Shown here piece by piece: positions 25,205 through 33,660 of a stretch of DNA of 64,000 nucleotides. Source of the stretch: Streptomyces sp. NBC_01689 (lineage in GTDB: Bacteria; Actinomycetota; Actinomycetes; Streptomycetales; Streptomycetaceae); the NCBI RefSeq assembly GCF_036250675.1, contig NZ_CP109592.1, positions 2,666,001 through 2,730,000 of the forward strand, written 5' to 3'. Under the pieces are notes generated by a model. That model had not been told where the DNA came from. It ran no database searches and saw only the letters and a list, made by a program, of their open reading frames with translations. The first letter of the stretch is position 1. Each line of letters opens with the position of its first letter. A program made the translations under genes and the position numbers.

Positions 25205-27604
25205 TCAGTCCTCGTGGCCGAGTTGGAGGTCGCGCTCCGTCCGGCCCCCGCCGGCCACCTGGAGCACGGTGGCCACCGGTGGGTAACCGGCCGCGATGAC
25301 GGTGTACTCGCCGGAGGACAGGTCGACGAAGCGGAACGTGCCGTCGGCGCCGGTGGTGAGGGTGTCCACGACATTGCCCGCGGCGTCCAGCAGGGTCACG
25401 CGCGCGTCCTCGACGGGCCGTCCGCCGCCCGCCCGTACGGTGCCGCGCAGGACGGCGCCGCCGGCCAGCTCGACGTCCTGGCGGGTCTCGCGGGAGGCCT
25501 GGACGCTCACCGGGAGCGCGGCCGGCCGGAACGCGGGCGCGCTGCCCGCGAGGGTGTACTCGCCCGCCACCAGCTCCGTGATGACATAGCCTCCTTCGCG
25601 CCCGCTGCGGGTGGTCGCCACCACCTCGCCGTGCACGTTGGTCAGGGTGACGGTGGCGTCGCGCACCGGGGTGCCGTCGGCGGTCAGCACGCTTCCGGCC
25701 AGGCGGCCGGCGCCGCCGAGCACGACGTCGAGTTCCACGGGCCGCTCGCCGACGGTCACGGAGACGGCCTGCGGCTGGTGGCCGCCCGCCGCGGCGATCA
25801 GGACGTACGAGCCCGATCCGGGCGTGGAGAGCGCGTACCGCCCGTCCTCGCCGCTGGCGCCTCGCCCGATCTGCTGTCCGGCGATGTCGATGAGGGTGAG
25901 CGCGGCGCGCGGCACGACGGTTCCGTCGGGGTGCTGGACGGTGCCGCAGACGGGGACGCCGGCGGCGTACGTGGTGCGGGCCTGCGGGACGTGGGCGGGC
26001 GCTGCGGAATCGGTGTCGGCGGCGGGGGCGTTGTGGGACACCAGCGGTTTCTCCTTGAGGAAGAAGGCGATGAACAGGCCGAGGACGAGCACCGGCACGA
26101 GGTAGAAAAAGATCCGCGGCATGGCGTCCGCGTAGGCGGCGATGTAGGCGTCGCGCAACGGGGCGGGCATCGCGTGGACGAGCTGCGGGGTCAGGGACTC
26201 GGGGTCCGGGAGGGGGTCGTCGGGGCGTGCCGGGACGCGTTCGGCGAGGGCGTCCGTGAGCCGGCGGGCGAAGAGCGTGCCGAAGATCGCGGCGCCGACG
26301 CTGCCGCCGATCTGCCGGAAGTAGTTGTTGGCGCTGGTCGCCGTGCCGAGGTCGGCGGGGCGCACGGAGTTCTGGACGGCGAGGACCAGCACGGGCATCA
26401 CCATGCCGATGCCGGCGCCGAGGACGGCCATCCAGACGCTGTAGGTCAGCCGCGGGGTGTCGACCTCCAGCCGGGAGAGCAGCCACATGCCGAGCGCCGA
26501 CAGGGCGGCGCCGAGCACGGGGTAGACCTTGTAGCGGCCGGTGCGGCTGATGAGCTGGCCGGAGACGACCGAGGCGCCGACGATGCCGCCCATCATCGGG
26601 AGCATGAGCAGTCCGGACTCGGTGGCGCTGGCCCCGTCGACCATCTGCAGGAAGGTCGGGAGATAGCTTGCGGCGCCGAAGAGGGCGACGCCGATCACCA
26701 GTCCGACCAGCGCGGTGATGTTGAAGACGCCGTCCCTGAACAGCCGTGGCGGGATGAGGGGTTCGGCGGCGAAGCGCTCGACGACGAAGAACAGGACCGC
26801 CGCGGCGAGGGCGCCCGCGCCGAGTCCGAGGATCACCCCGGACCCCCAGTCGTACTCGGTGCCGCCCCAACTGGTCAGCAGGACCAGGCAGGTCGAGGCG
26901 GCGGCGAGCAGCAGTACGCCGAGCACGTCGACGCGTCCCCGGCGGGCCGGCTTCGGCAGTTTCAGGACGACGGTGACGACCGCCAGCGTCACCAGGCCGA
27001 AGGGCACGTTGACGTAGAAGCACCAGCGCCAGGAGAGGTGGTCGGTGAAGTAGCCGCCCAGCAGGGGTCCGGCGACCGAGGCGAGGCCGAACGCGGCGCC
27101 GATCAGGCCCATGAAGCGGCCGCGTTCGCGGGGCGGGACGATGTCGGCGATGATCGCCTGCACGCCGATCATGAGGCCGCCCGCGCCGACGCCCTGGACC
27201 GCGCGGAAGGCGATCAGCTGGTCCATGCTCTGCGCGCGTCCGGCGAGCGCCGAACCGACCACGAAGGTCGCGATCGCGAACTGGAAGACGCCCTTGCGCC
27301 CGAAGAGGTCGCCGACCTTGCCGTAGACCGGGAGGCCGACGGTGGAGGTGAGCAGGTAGGCGGTGATCGCCCAGGACATCCGGTCCAGGCCGTGCAGTTC
27401 ACCGACGATCTTGGGAAGCGCGGTGGCGACGATCATCTGGTCCAGCGCGGCGAGCAGCAGCGCGAGCATGAGCCCGAGGAAGACCAGCCGCACCTGGCGC
27501 GGGCCCAGCCGGCCGGGACCGGCCGTGGCGACGGCCGCCTCGGGAGCGGCGGGCCGCGGGGGCGCGACAGCCGGTTCGTCCTCCACCAGAGTGATCCCGC
27601 CCAC
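25205..27604 (-). CDS. MFS multidrug exporter (DHA2, 14-TM) with three C-terminal beta-sandwich repeats
   Basis: A protein of 799 residues. Residues about 35-510 form a 14-helix DHA2 transporter, with motif A DLFGRKG after the second helix, motif C-like [23 protein letters not shown], and the opening [14 protein letters not shown]. Residues about 540-799 are three carboxypeptidase-regulatory-like repeats, each starting with a 'G.V...DG.PV..A.VTL.D..G' strand set ([51 protein letters not shown]). The start GTG at 27604 has GAGGGG 8 bases upstream; a GTG at 27634 is an alternative. For a 14-helix transporter both ends lie inside the cell, which makes an extracellular-type adhesion module unusual there. 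The substrate is unknown. Confidence 0.88.
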   Translation of the reverse strand: MGGITLVEDEPAVAPPRPAAPEAAVATAGPGRLGPRQVRLVFLGLMLALLLAALDQMIVATALPKIVGELHGLDRMSWAITAYLLTSTVGLPVYGKVGDLFGRKGVFQFAIATFVVGSALAGRAQSMDQLIAFRAVQGVGAGGLMIGVQAIIADIVPPRERGRFMGLIGAAFGLASVAGPLLGGYFTDHLSWRWCFYVNVPFGLVTLAVVTVVLKLPKPARRGRVDVLGVLLLAAASTCLVLLTSWGGTEYDWGSGVILGLGAGALAAAVLFFVVERFAAEPLIPPRLFRDGVFNITALVGLVIGVALFGAASYLPTFLQMVDGASATESGLLMLPMMGGIVGASVVSGQLISRTGRYKVYPVLGAALSALGMWLLSRLEVDTPRLTYSVWMAVLGAGIGMVMPVLVLAVQNSVRPADLGTATSANNYFRQIGGSVGAAIFGTLFARRLTDALAERVPARPDDPLPDPESLTPQLVHAMPAPLRDAYIAAYADAMPRIFFYLVPVLVLGLFIAFFLKEKPLVSHNAPAADTDSAAPAHVPQARTTYAAGVPVCGTVQHPDGTVVPRAALTLIDIAGQQIGRGASGEDGRYALSTPGSGSYVLIAAAGGHQPQAVSVTVGERPVELDVVLGGAGRLAGSVLTADGTPVRDATVTLTNVHGEVVATTRSGREGGYVITELVAGEYTLAGSAPAFRPAALPVSVQASRETRQDVELAGGAVLRGTVRAGGGRPVEDARVTLLDAAGNVVDTLTTGADGTFRFVDLSSGEYTVIAAGYPPVATVLQVAGGGRTERDLQLGHED

Positions 27605-27784
27605 GTGCCGTTCCCCTCGTCGCGCCGACCGCACAATTCCCGCTTATCGCGACAACTGCGAGCAAGCGCGACGAGTTACGGCGTACCGTCGCGTGGAGAG
27701 GAGATGCACTCGAACCGGTGAGGGCGGCAACACGCCCTGAGAGTCCGCCTCTTGGGCCCGAGGGCCGTCGAGGCGTCTCCGGTT

Positions 27785-28228
27785 CTACTTCTCCGTCTCG
27801 GCGGCGAGCCTCTCGAGCACCAGGTCGTAGATCCGGCCGAGCCCCTTGGGCGCGAAGGTCTTCTCGAAGAAGCCGCCGATGCCGCCCGCGCCGTTCCACA
27901 CGGTGCTGACGACGACCCGCGACCTGCCCTCCCCGGCCGGGGTGACCCGCCAGGTGGTGACCATGGAGGAGTTGCGGTCCTTCTCGACGAGCTCGCCGTC
28001 GGTGGGCTCGCCGACCTCGAGCAGACAGTCGCGGACGCGCTTGCTGGTGGCCTGGAGCTTCCAGTGGACGAGGGTGCCCTCGCCGTCACCGCCCTCGCGC
28101 ACCTCGTACTCGCTGAAGTGCTCGGGCAGCAGCTTCGCGCGGGTGCCGGAGTAGTCGGCCAGGGCGTCGAACACCGCCTCCGCGTCCGCCGCGATGACCC
28201 GCTCCGTGGTGGCCTCGACCTGCGCCAT
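27785..28228 (-). CDS. SRPBCC (START/polyketide-cyclase-like) protein
   Basis: A protein of 147 residues with the SRPBCC layout: TERVIAADAEAVFDALADY at the start, KLQATSKRVRDCLLEVGEP and NSSMVTTWRVTPAGEG strands in the middle, and a long C-terminal helix (GGFFEKTFAPKGLGRIYDLVLERLAAE). It binds a hydrophobic ligand in its cavity; which ligand is not known. The ATG at 28228 has AGGAAGTGCC upstream. It is divergent from the radical SAM gene, with about 370 bases between. Confidence 0.85.
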   Translation of the reverse strand: MAQVEATTERVIAADAEAVFDALADYSGTRAKLLPEHFSEYEVREGGDGEGTLVHWKLQATSKRVRDCLLEVGEPTDGELVEKDRNSSMVTTWRVTPAGEGRSRVVVSTVWNGAGGIGGFFEKTFAPKGLGRIYDLVLERLAAETEK

Positions 28229-28552
28229 GGCACTTCCTCCAGCACTTGGTGAATCGGGGTGTGCGGCCACCCAACCACCCGGCGGGCCGCCCCCTCAAAT
28301 CGGGGTGCCCGCGGGGCGCGGGACGGGGTCGCGAGGGGGCGCGCGAGAAGTCCGCGCGGTGGCGCGGAAGGGGTCCGCGACGCGGGCGCGGAAGGGGCGT
28401 GGAAGCCGGTGCGGAATGCGCCTGCGGCCCGGGGGCGGGAGGGGTCCCGCGACGCGGCGCCGAGGGGGCGGCGGCGCGGGCGCGGAGGGGGCGGACCGGC
28501 GCGGGCGACGGGGTCCGCGCCGGTCCGGGGAAACCGGGTCGCACGATCAAGG

Positions 28553-28564
28553 GAACATGTGTTC
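28553..28564. promoter_or_regulatory. LexA (SOS) box in front of the radical SAM gene
   Basis: GAACATGTGTTC is a perfect dyad matching the actinobacterial LexA consensus GAAC-N4-GTTC. A -10-like TATTCT (28565-28570) follows directly, so LexA binding would block the promoter. It lies 33 bases before the gene start. Confidence 0.8.
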
Positions 28565-28596
28565 TATTCTGTGGCCAGTGCTACCGAGGAGGCCTC

Positions 28597-29649
28597 ATGC
28601 GCTGGGAGAACCTCACAGCGGACCCCGCCGGGGACCGCGCCCGGGACGCCGTGCTGTTCGGCGCGGACGCGGTGACGACCCGCACGTTCGACACGCCGGA
28701 GTTCCGCGGCATCACGTTCCACGAGATCCGGGCCCGCTCGATCGTGAACCGGGTGCCGGGGGCGTCGCGCATGCCCTTCGAGTGGACGGTCAACCCCTAC
28801 CGGGGCTGCACGCACGCGTGCGTCTACTGTTTCGCCCGCAGGACGCACAGCTATCTGGACCTCGACACGGGCCTCGACTTCGACTCCCAGATCGTGGTCA
28901 AGGTGAACGCGCCGGACCTGCTCCGCCGCCACCTCGGCTCCCACCGCTGGCACGGCGAGCACATCGCGATGGGCACCAACGTCGACTGCTACCAGCGGGC
29001 CGAGGGCCGCTACCGGCTGATGCCGGGCATCATCGCCGCCCTGCGCGACCACGCGAACCCCTTCTCGATCCTGACGAAGGGCACGCTCGTCCTGCGCGAC
29101 CTCGACCTCCTCAAGCAGGCCTCCGAGGTGACCGATGTCGGCATCTCCGTCTCCGTGGGCTTCACCGACACCGAGCTGTGGCGCACCGTGGAACCGGGGA
29201 CCCCGGCGCCCGAACGCCGCCTGGACGTGGTCCGCACCCTGACCGACCACGGCATCGGCTGCGGGGTCCTGATGGCCCCCGTGATCCCCTTCCTGGGCGA
29301 CCACCCGGCCCAACTGCGCGCCACTGTGCGGGCGATCGCCGTCTCGGGGGCCACCTCCGTGACCCCCTTGGTGCTGCATCTGCGGCCGGGCGCCCGTGAG
29401 TGGTTCATGGCCTGGCTGGAGCGCCACCACCCGTATCTCGTCCGCCGTTACGAGCGGCTGTACGCGGAGGGGGCGTACGCCCCCAAGTGGTACCAGCGCC
29501 GGATCACCCGTCAGGTCCACGAACTGGCCCAGGAGTACGGCATCGGGCCCGCCCACCGGGGCGCGCCGCGCGGGATCGCCGCCCGCGGGACCTCCGCCGG
29601 TCCGGCCGCGCCGGCGGCGCCCGGGCCGACCCAGCTGACGCTGCTCTGA
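28597..29649 (+). CDS. radical SAM protein of the Rv2578c/spore-photoproduct-lyase-like family
   Basis: A protein of 350 residues. The radical SAM cluster motif is CTHACVYC (about residues 69-76) inside NPYRGCTHACVYCFARRTH, which is the Rv2578c-family hallmark. A later GTNVDCYQ and LMAPVIPFLGDHP are also typical, and the C-terminus is low-complexity (GTSAGPAAPAAPG). The reaction is unknown; the family resembles spore photoproduct lyase, and a repair role is plausible. The ATG at 28597 was chosen because GAGGAGG lies directly upstream. A perfect LexA box sits before it, and I recall that the mycobacterial homologue was also found in the LexA regulon, which supports a DNA-damage function. Confidence 0.9.
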   Translation: MRWENLTADPAGDRARDAVLFGADAVTTRTFDTPEFRGITFHEIRARSIVNRVPGASRMPFEWTVNPYRGCTHACVYCFARRTHSYLDLDTGLDFDSQIVVKVNAPDLLRRHLGSHRWHGEHIAMGTNVDCYQRAEGRYRLMPGIIAALRDHANPFSILTKGTLVLRDLDLLKQASEVTDVGISVSVGFTDTELWRTVEPGTPAPERRLDVVRTLTDHGIGCGVLMAPVIPFLGDHPAQLRATVRAIAVSGATSVTPLVLHLRPGAREWFMAWLERHHPYLVRRYERLYAEGAYAPKWYQRRITRQVHELAQEYGIGPAHRGAPRGIAARGTSAGPAAPAAPGPTQLTLL

Positions 29650-29835
29650 CGGGCGTTCGAGCCACCGGCTCGCGGGACCCGCCCGCCCGAAACCTCCCTG
29701 ACGTCATACGAGCGCATCCCTCGGCCCAATCGGGTCAACTCTTGCCCGAACGGGTTCTTCCGGGCCTCCACCTCGGGACGATGCCGCGAAGGCCGTGGCG
29801 TGCACGGCTCGAAATCCTCCGTCCTGGGAGGCCTT

Positions 29836-31419
29836 GTGAAGAAACGCGCAGCTGCTCTGTGCGGGGCTGTCGCCGTGGTGGCAGGGATGATCACGTCGAT
29901 CCCCGCCGACGCGAGCGCCGGCTCCACGACCGCACCGCGCACCGTCCGGACCGCGAAGCCCACCTGGAAGAAGTGCGGCACCCATGCCTACCCGGCGCTC
30001 CAGTGCGCGTCCGTGAAGGTGCCGCTGGACCACTCGAAGCCGGACGGCCGGCTCATCACCCTGGCGCTCTCGCGCGTCCCGCACACCGCGAAGACGTACC
30101 AGGGGCCCCTCCTGGTGAACCCCGGCGGCCCCGGCGGCAGCGGGATCACGATGGCCGGCTTCGTCGCCTCCACGCTGCCCAAGGCGGTGGCGGCGCAGTA
30201 CGACGTCATCGGTTTCGACCCGCGCGGCGTGGGCGCGAGCAGGCCCGCGCTGGACTGCAGGCCCGGACACTTCGCGCCGGTCCGCCCCGACACCCTGCCC
30301 AGCACCCCCGCCATCGAGCGGGCCAACCTCGACCGGGCCCGGTCCTTCGCCACGGCGTGCGGCGAGAAGTACGCCGACCTGCTGCCGTTCATCGACACGA
30401 TCAGCGCGGTCCGTGACATGGACGCGATCCGTGCCGCGCTCGGCGCCAAGAAGATCAACTACTTCGGGTACTCCTACGGCACCTACCTGGGCGCCGTCTA
30501 CGCGAAGCTCTACCCGCAGCGCGTGCGCCGTCTGGTGCTCGACTCCGTCGTCGACCCCGGCGGTGTCTGGTACGAGGACAACATCGGGCAGGACTACGCC
30601 TTCGACGCCCGCCACCGGGCCTTCCTGGCCTGGGTCGCCAAGCACGACGCCACCTACCGGCTCGGCACCGACCCGGCTCGCGTCGAGGCGAAGTGGTACG
30701 CGATGCGCAGGGCGCTCGCCGCGAAGCCCGCCGACAAGAAGGTGGGCGCCTCCGAGCTGGAGGACACCTTCATCCCGGGCGGCTACTACAACGGCTACTG
30801 GCCCCGTCTCGCCACGGCCTTCGCGGCGTACGCCGACAAGAAGGAGACGGCCCCGCTCCTCGCGGCCTACAAGAAGATCGGCGCCAAGGACGCCTCGGAC
30901 GGCAACGGCTACAGCATCTACACCGCGGTGCAGTGCCGTGACGTGTCCTGGCCGCGCGACTGGAACCAGTGGCGCAAGGACAACTGGGCCGCCTACGGCA
31001 AGGCGCCCTTCATGGTCTGGAACAACGCCTGGTACAACGCTCCGTGCGCGTTCTGGCCGACGAGCGCGCTGCGGCCGGTGGACATCTCCAACACGGCCCT
31101 GCCGCCGACGCTGGTCTTCCAGGCCACCGACGACGCCGCCACCCCGTATCAGGGCGGCGTGACGGTCCATCACCAGCTGTTCGGCTCCAGCCTGGTGGTC
31201 GAGCAGGGCGGCGGCAACCACGGGATCACGCTGAGCGGCAACGCCTGCCTGGACAAGTACCTGGCGGCGTACCTCACCGACGGCACGGTGCCGCGCGGCA
31301 GCGGTGAGGCCGACGCGGTGTGCGAGAAGCTGCCCGACCCGGAGCCGCTCGGCACGAGGGCGGCCTCCGCCACCGCGCAGGGCTCGACACTGCACGGACT
31401 GCTCGGCCCCCGCGGCTGA
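29836..31419 (+). CDS. secreted alpha/beta-hydrolase, tripeptidyl-aminopeptidase-like (S33)
   Basis: A protein of 527 residues. A signal peptide (KKRAAALCGAVAVVAGMITSIPADASA) precedes the mature enzyme. The oxyanion region is VNPGGPGGSG, the nucleophile lies in YFGYSYGTYLG, the Asp in VFQATDDAATPY and the His in QGGGNHGITLSG, all in the expected order. A TAP-like C-terminal domain contains the Asp and His. Family members from Streptomyces remove tripeptides from proteins outside the cell or hydrolyse esters. The GTG at 29836 was chosen because GGGAGG lies 4 bases upstream and the signal peptide starts there. It is monocistronic, followed by a gap of 55 bases before RidA. Confidence 0.92.
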   Translation: MKKRAAALCGAVAVVAGMITSIPADASAGSTTAPRTVRTAKPTWKKCGTHAYPALQCASVKVPLDHSKPDGRLITLALSRVPHTAKTYQGPLLVNPGGPGGSGITMAGFVASTLPKAVAAQYDVIGFDPRGVGASRPALDCRPGHFAPVRPDTLPSTPAIERANLDRARSFATACGEKYADLLPFIDTISAVRDMDAIRAALGAKKINYFGYSYGTYLGAVYAKLYPQRVRRLVLDSVVDPGGVWYEDNIGQDYAFDARHRAFLAWVAKHDATYRLGTDPARVEAKWYAMRRALAAKPADKKVGASELEDTFIPGGYYNGYWPRLATAFAAYADKKETAPLLAAYKKIGAKDASDGNGYSIYTAVQCRDVSWPRDWNQWRKDNWAAYGKAPFMVWNNAWYNAPCAFWPTSALRPVDISNTALPPTLVFQATDDAATPYQGGVTVHHQLFGSSLVVEQGGGNHGITLSGNACLDKYLAAYLTDGTVPRGSGEADAVCEKLPDPEPLGTRAASATAQGSTLHGLLGPRG

Positions 31420-31474
31420 GCACCGCCGGACACCCGTCGGGGGCGTTGTCACACCCGTGGTCCACCATGGACGC

Positions 31475-31873
31475 ATGAGTGGACCGACCCGCATCCCCGC
31501 CCCCGACGGGGTCGCCCCCGCCGCCGCGTACTCGCATGTCGTCCTCGGCAGCGGCCGCTTCGTGGCGGTCTCGGGCCAGCTCGCCCTGGACGAGGACGGC
31601 AGGCTCGTCGGCGAGGGCGACCCGGCGGCGCAGGCCCGCCAGGTCTTCGAGAACCTGCGCCGCTGCCTGGCCGCCGCCGACGCGACCTTCGACGACGTCG
31701 TCAAACTCACCTACTTCGTCACGGACATGGCCCACATGCCGGCCGTCCGCGCCGCCCGGGACGCCCACATACCCGCGGACCGCCTGCCGGCCGCCTCCGC
31801 GGTCCAGGTCGCCGCGCTGATCGGCCCCGAGTTCCTGATGGAGATCGAGGCGTACGCGGTGCTCGGCGGATGA
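31475..31873 (+). CDS. RidA-family protein (enamine/imine deaminase type)
   Basis: A protein of 132 residues of the YjgF/YER057c/UK114 family: a YSHVVLGSGRFVAVSGQLALDEDG opening, QARQVFENLRRCLAAADATFDDVVKLTYFVTD in the middle, and LPAASAVQVAALIGPEFLMEIEAYA at the end. The family hallmark Arg in the active-site strand ('R.A.....L') is not seen; this position reads LPAASAVQ. It may thus belong to a RidA subgroup without the classic imine-deaminase residue. It overlaps the next gene by 4 bases (ATGA). Confidence 0.82.
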   Translation: MSGPTRIPAPDGVAPAAAYSHVVLGSGRFVAVSGQLALDEDGRLVGEGDPAAQARQVFENLRRCLAAADATFDDVVKLTYFVTDMAHMPAVRAARDAHIPADRLPAASAVQVAALIGPEFLMEIEAYAVLGG

Positions 31874-32490
31874 GCGGCGTCCTCGTCCGGGAGATGAACC
31901 TCGCGGACTGCGACCGGGTGGCGGAGATCCGCGTCCGCGGCTGGCGGACCGCCTACCGGGGCCTGATGCCCTCGTCGTACCTCGACGCGCTCAGCGTCGC
32001 GGAGGACGCGGCGCGACGGCGCGCTCGCTTCGGGCAGGGCGGCGGCACCGTGGTGAACCTGGTCGCGGAACAGGCGGGCGAGGTGGTCGGCTGGGCCTGC
32101 CACGGCCCGTACCGCGACGGCGAAGTCCTCGCCACGGACGTCGAGTTGTACGCGATCTACGTCGACCCGGACCGGACGGGCTCCGGCGTGGGACGCGCGC
32201 TGCTGCGGGCGTCGGCCGAGCGCTGTGCCGCCGCCGGGTACGAGCGGATGCTGTTGTGGGTGCTCAAGGAGAACTCCGCGGCCCGCGGGTTCTACGAGCA
32301 CGCCGGCTTCGGCCCCGACGGCGCCGAGGAGCCGTTCGAGGCGGGCGGGGTCGAGGTGCCCGAGGTCCGCTACGCCGGGGCGCTCACCGGCCTCCCCGCA
32401 CCGGTACCGTCGCGCACCGGTGCCGACGCCGGTGCCCCCGCGGACGCCGATGCGGTCACCGGCGTCCCCCCGGAGGGCTCCGCGGTCTGA
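31870..32490 (+). CDS. GNAT acetyltransferase with a proline/alanine-rich tail
   Basis: A protein of 206 residues. The core GNAT domain (about 5-155) opens VLVREMNLADCDRVAEIRVRGW and has the acetyl-CoA loop VDPDRTGSGVGRALL and the final motif ENSAARGFYEHAGFGPDG. The last 50 residues are disordered (APVPSRTGADAGAPADAD). The acceptor is unknown. It is translationally coupled to RidA through an ATGA overlap, so the pair probably acts together or shares regulation. Confidence 0.88.
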   Translation: MSGVLVREMNLADCDRVAEIRVRGWRTAYRGLMPSSYLDALSVAEDAARRRARFGQGGGTVVNLVAEQAGEVVGWACHGPYRDGEVLATDVELYAIYVDPDRTGSGVGRALLRASAERCAAAGYERMLLWVLKENSAARGFYEHAGFGPDGAEEPFEAGGVEVPEVRYAGALTGLPAPVPSRTGADAGAPADADAVTGVPPEGSAV

Positions 32491-32715
32491 CCCCCGAAGG
32501 GCCCCGCGCTCCGACGCGGGGCGGCCCCCGGGAGGGCTGCCGCGGATCGGCTCCGCCGGACCCCTCACCGGTTCCGGGCGCTCTCCCCCGAAGTGCGTGC
32601 CGGCCTCGGGACCGGCGGGGAAGCACCGGCGGACGGGGGAACGGCGGCAGGCGGAGAGGTGGCGGCAGGCGGGGGCCGGCCTACGGGCAAACGGCGACAG
32701 CGCGGCGGTGTCGTG

Positions 32716-33285
32716 TCACCGGGGCAGCCGGCCCAGCGCCCGCACCGCCTGCTCGGCGAGGACCGGGTGTGCGAGCGCGTCGTTCAGCACGGGTCTCGCG
32801 CGGACGTCCCCCAGCTCGCCCAAGCCCTCCACGCAGGCCAGGGCGACGGCGCGGTACGGATCGTGCGGGCCCAGCCGCCGCCGCAACGTGGTGATCAGCG
32901 CGGGCACGGCCTCGGGGGCGCGCAGCGCGACCAGCAGCCGCACCGGATGCAGGGCGTAGGCGACGCGCAGCTCGTTGGTCGCGAGCGCCGCCGCCGCGCG
33001 CGCGGTGCGCGGGTCACCGAGCAGCGCGAGCGCGTGGGCCGCGGACGCGCAGCGCCGTGGTTCGCGGTGGTTGAGCAGCAGGACGAGCGCCTCGAAGGCC
33101 CGCCGGTCCCCGGCGGCCCCGAGCCGGAAGGCCGCCAGCTCCCGCGCCCACAGCGGCTGTCCCGGTTCGGTCAGCGCCGCCGCCAGCACGTCGAGGTCCT
33201 CGGTCGCCAGGAGCCGGCCGTACGCCGAAGAGGCCCCCGCCTCGGTCCGTAGACGCTCCGTGAGTGATCGCAACTCCTCGTCCAT
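32716..33285 (-). CDS. HEAT-repeat protein
   Basis: A protein of 189 residues made of helical pairs: LLATEDLDVLAAALTEPGQPL, LWARELAAFRLGAAGDRRAFEALVLLL, ASAAHALALLGDPRTARAAAAL, PVRLLVALRAPEAVPALITTL and YRAVALACVEGLGELGDVRARPVL. This is an alpha-solenoid with no catalytic motif, likely a protein- or peptide-binding scaffold. It is sometimes annotated as 'adenylosuccinate lyase', which the sequence does not support. The ATG at 33285 has no ribosome-binding site but a TAGTCT box 7 bases upstream, so it is probably leaderless. It is divergent from the dehydrogenase. Confidence 0.82.
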   Translation of the reverse strand: MDEELRSLTERLRTEAGASSAYGRLLATEDLDVLAAALTEPGQPLWARELAAFRLGAAGDRRAFEALVLLLNHREPRRCASAAHALALLGDPRTARAAAALATNELRVAYALHPVRLLVALRAPEAVPALITTLRRRLGPHDPYRAVALACVEGLGELGDVRARPVLNDALAHPVLAEQAVRALGRLPR

Positions 33286-33660
33286 GCCGCCGAGACTAGA
33301 GGCGACACCTCGACGGGGGGACGTACATCACCAACTCAGGGGCTGGCGCGCTCGTTACCGGCGGGTTAAGCTCAGACGAGCGAGTTACCCACTCGTGTGT
33401 ACCTCAGGGCGGCCTGGTGACGCAGCCGCCGTGAGAGCAGTCGGTTCGGTGCTTCAGGCACCGCAGTACGACACGGCTCCGGGACAGGGCCGGTCGGCTC
33501 CACCGTTCACCGGGCGACCCATCGCGGTCTCCCGGACCGGACGGAACCGGGCCTGTGCGTTCGTCGGCCCGGCACCACCCGCAATGCTCCGCACCCCGTG
33601 CGCTCCGTCGCGCATCCGTGCGTCCTCTCCTCAGTCGTCACCCTCATCTGGAGTCCCGCG
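33286..33660. other. intergenic region between the divergent HEAT and dehydrogenase genes
   Basis: These 375 bases hold the HEAT-gene promoter at the left edge. At about 33350-33400 they contain a less GC-rich part with repeated GTTAC/GAGCGAGTTACCC elements, possibly the dehydrogenase promoter. No gene is seen. Confidence 0.4.
33293..33298 (-). promoter_or_regulatory. -10 box of a leaderless promoter (HEAT gene)
   Basis: TAGTCT on the minus strand ends 7 bases before the ATG at 33285. No Shine-Dalgarno sequence is present. Confidence 0.5.

Noticed and set aside
25187..27721. Open frame on the plus strand opposite the MFS exporter
   Set aside because: Asp/Gly/Glu-rich shadow of the transporter gene; no start signal and no domain.
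28597..29649. Radical SAM protein as a RiPP maturase for the peptides at 18 kb
   Set aside because: It is 9 kb away, has its own LexA-controlled promoter and belongs to the Rv2578c family; no SPASM-type C-terminal cysteine cluster is seen.
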